A DNA stretch of 23,525 nucleotides from CAZVAO01 sp964625175 (GTDB lineage: Bacteria; Bacillota; UBA994; PWPR01). The notes under the pieces were generated by a model, which saw only the letters and a program-made list of their open reading frames with translations, was not told the origin of the DNA and did no database searches. This document shows, piece after piece, positions 23,055 through 23,525 of this stretch (position 1 is the stretch's first letter; each line of letters starts with the position of its first letter). The translations under genes and the position numbers were made by a program. Location: NCBI GenBank assembly GCA_964625175.1, contig CAZVAO010000023.1, positions 1 through 23,525 of the forward strand. Direction: 5' to 3'.

Positions 23055-23083
23055 ATTATAAAGTTTTTGAATGCTCCTGTCTA
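23055..23083 (-). promoter_or_regulatory. nrdR promoter (TAGACA-17-TATAAT)
   Basis: On the minus strand TAGACA (23078-23083), a 17-base spacer and a perfect TATAAT (23055-23060) form a strong housekeeping promoter, with an expected start site near 23048, about 89 bases before the nrdR start. The rest of the 438-base stretch 22960-23397 holds the terminator at 23232-23270 and a stem at its right end; the 150 bases between promoter and terminator show nothing I can name. Confidence 0.82.
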
Positions 23084-23231
23084 CATGCATACGTGTAAAG
23101 GACGGTATACGAGCTCAACAATAACGCTCACAAGCACAATTTCAGTCATCTTAAACACACGATTTCATATGCCCTTCTAGAACAGATTGTAATAATCCCC
23201 AACTGCAACTTAATTACCACCGTGCTTAATC

Positions 23232-23270
23232 AAAAAGGTGTGCCCAGAGCTGGGAACACCTTCATTTTTT
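23232..23270. terminator. Bidirectional terminator downstream of the right-edge gene
   Basis: The arms 23235-23246 and 23251-23262 pair over 12 positions with one mismatch and a 4-base loop. The minus strand then has five Ts (23232-23236), and the plus strand CATTTTTT. It lies about 135 bases after the stop codon of the gene at the right edge, which it presumably terminates. Confidence 0.82.
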
Positions 23271-23374
23271 ATACTCACTATTGAAAATTCAAGCACTAGC
23301 CTAAACTTCAATACGCGAAAACCTGTAATGAAACGATACAGCAGGTATGTTGAATCTGTATTTTTGAGGCTCTA

Positions 23375-23399
23375 AGAATCTAACCATTGATTAGATTCT
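23375..23399 (-). other. Perfect hairpin overlapping a stop codon
   Basis: agaatctaa (23375-23383) and ttagattct (23391-23399) form a 9-base-pair perfect stem with a 7-base loop. The arm overlaps the TAG stop of the right-edge gene. On the minus strand no T run follows, so it is more likely a 3' stabilising hairpin than a terminator. Confidence 0.4.
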
Positions 23400-23525
23400 A
23401 CTGCGGTTGAGTGAGATCATCGGGATATGTTTTCTCCAGTAAGACCTCTCCGGTTGTAGCATCTTTAACTGTATAATGACATTTAGCAGTATTATCCATA
23501 AACTGAAGATGAATTCCAACAGTCA
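23398..23525 (-). CDS. 3' end of an unidentified protein (cut by window edge)
   Basis: An open frame enters from the right edge and ends at a TAG (23398-23400). The 41 visible residues include LQFMDNTAKCHYTVKDATTG and then EVLLEKTYPDDLTQPQ. This is soluble and mildly acidic. The pattern of an LxF strand, a short turn, and a VKDxxTGEV strand followed by a charged tail loosely recalls the C-terminus of FlaG-type flagellar proteins, but the IPPE-like ending is missing and the fragment is too short to decide. That it is coding rests on the open frame and on a hairpin and terminator downstream. It is a separate unit from nrdR. Confidence 0.5.
   Translation of the reverse strand, partial: TVGIHLQFMDNTAKCHYTVKDATTGEVLLEKTYPDDLTQPQ

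Noticed and set aside
23081..23149. Minus-strand frame of 22 codons upstream of nrdR
   Set aside because: No ribosome site, and it overlaps the -35 element of the nrdR promoter.
1..23525. CRISPR array, tRNA/rRNA genes, transposases, phage genes or defence systems
   Set aside because: No spaced direct repeats, cloverleaf-like segments or matching protein families were seen on either strand.

Overview
The window reads as a stretch of a low-to-moderate GC Bacillota (Firmicutes) chromosome, probably a clostridial lineage. The evidence is gene order: yicC-gmk-rpoZ-priA-def-fmt-rsmB-rlmN-prpC-prkC-rsgA-rpe, then rpmB pointing against yloU-fakA, matches the ylo region of Bacillus subtilis, and rqcH lies divergent next to yicC. 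A zinc-ribbon (C+) ribosomal protein L28, a YugP-type peptidase between fmt and rsmB, and an HlyD-like gene beside yggS fit Clostridia better than Bacilli. I cannot place it to genus. TGA is a normal stop (rsgA, rlmN and rsmB end on it).

Layout from left to right. 1-911: the 5' end of coaD and all of rsmD (minus strand), with a structured leader and the terminator of the next unit. 912-2970: yloU-fakA (minus), whose promoter sits back to back with that of rpmB (plus, 3054-3245). 3246-3407: two terminators between convergent rpmB and rpe. 3408-16128: one long minus-strand operon of 13 genes with mostly overlapping or nearly touching ends. It runs from yicC (RNA turnover), gmk (GMP to GDP), rpoZ (RNA polymerase omega), priA (replication restart), def and fmt (N-formyl-methionine handling), yugP (membrane peptidase), rsmB and rlmN (rRNA methylation), prpC and prkC (PP2C phosphatase and PASTA kinase), to rsgA (30S assembly GTPase) and rpe (pentose phosphate). 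16182-17971: rqcH (plus, ribosome quality control). 18093-18145: a long bidirectional terminator between rqcH and pyrR. 18196-18889: pyrR with its own promoter and an attenuator-like leader. 18879-23083: the minus-strand unit nrdR - HlyD-like - yggS - yggT - lspA - rluD, from a good promoter in front of nrdR. 23398-23525: the 3' end of an unidentified gene.

Most genes serve translation and ribosome biogenesis, with a Ser/Thr signalling pair built into the same operon. Compared with the usual Bacillota order, remA and coaBC are missing from the yicC-priA stretch, and sepF, ylmH, divIVA and ileS are missing between yggS and lspA.

I found no mobile element, CRISPR array, defence locus or rRNA/tRNA gene, and no convincing new multi-gene system. 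The observations most worth checking are: rsmB, which has a run of Ns flanked by an anomalous ~80% GC patch and an Asp-to-Ala change in the motif IV DAPC box; the pyrR leader, which shows the parts of an attenuator with a PyrR-type loop; the nested inverted repeats in the rsmD leader; and an Asp-to-Glu change in the tRNA-binding DR pair of RqcH.
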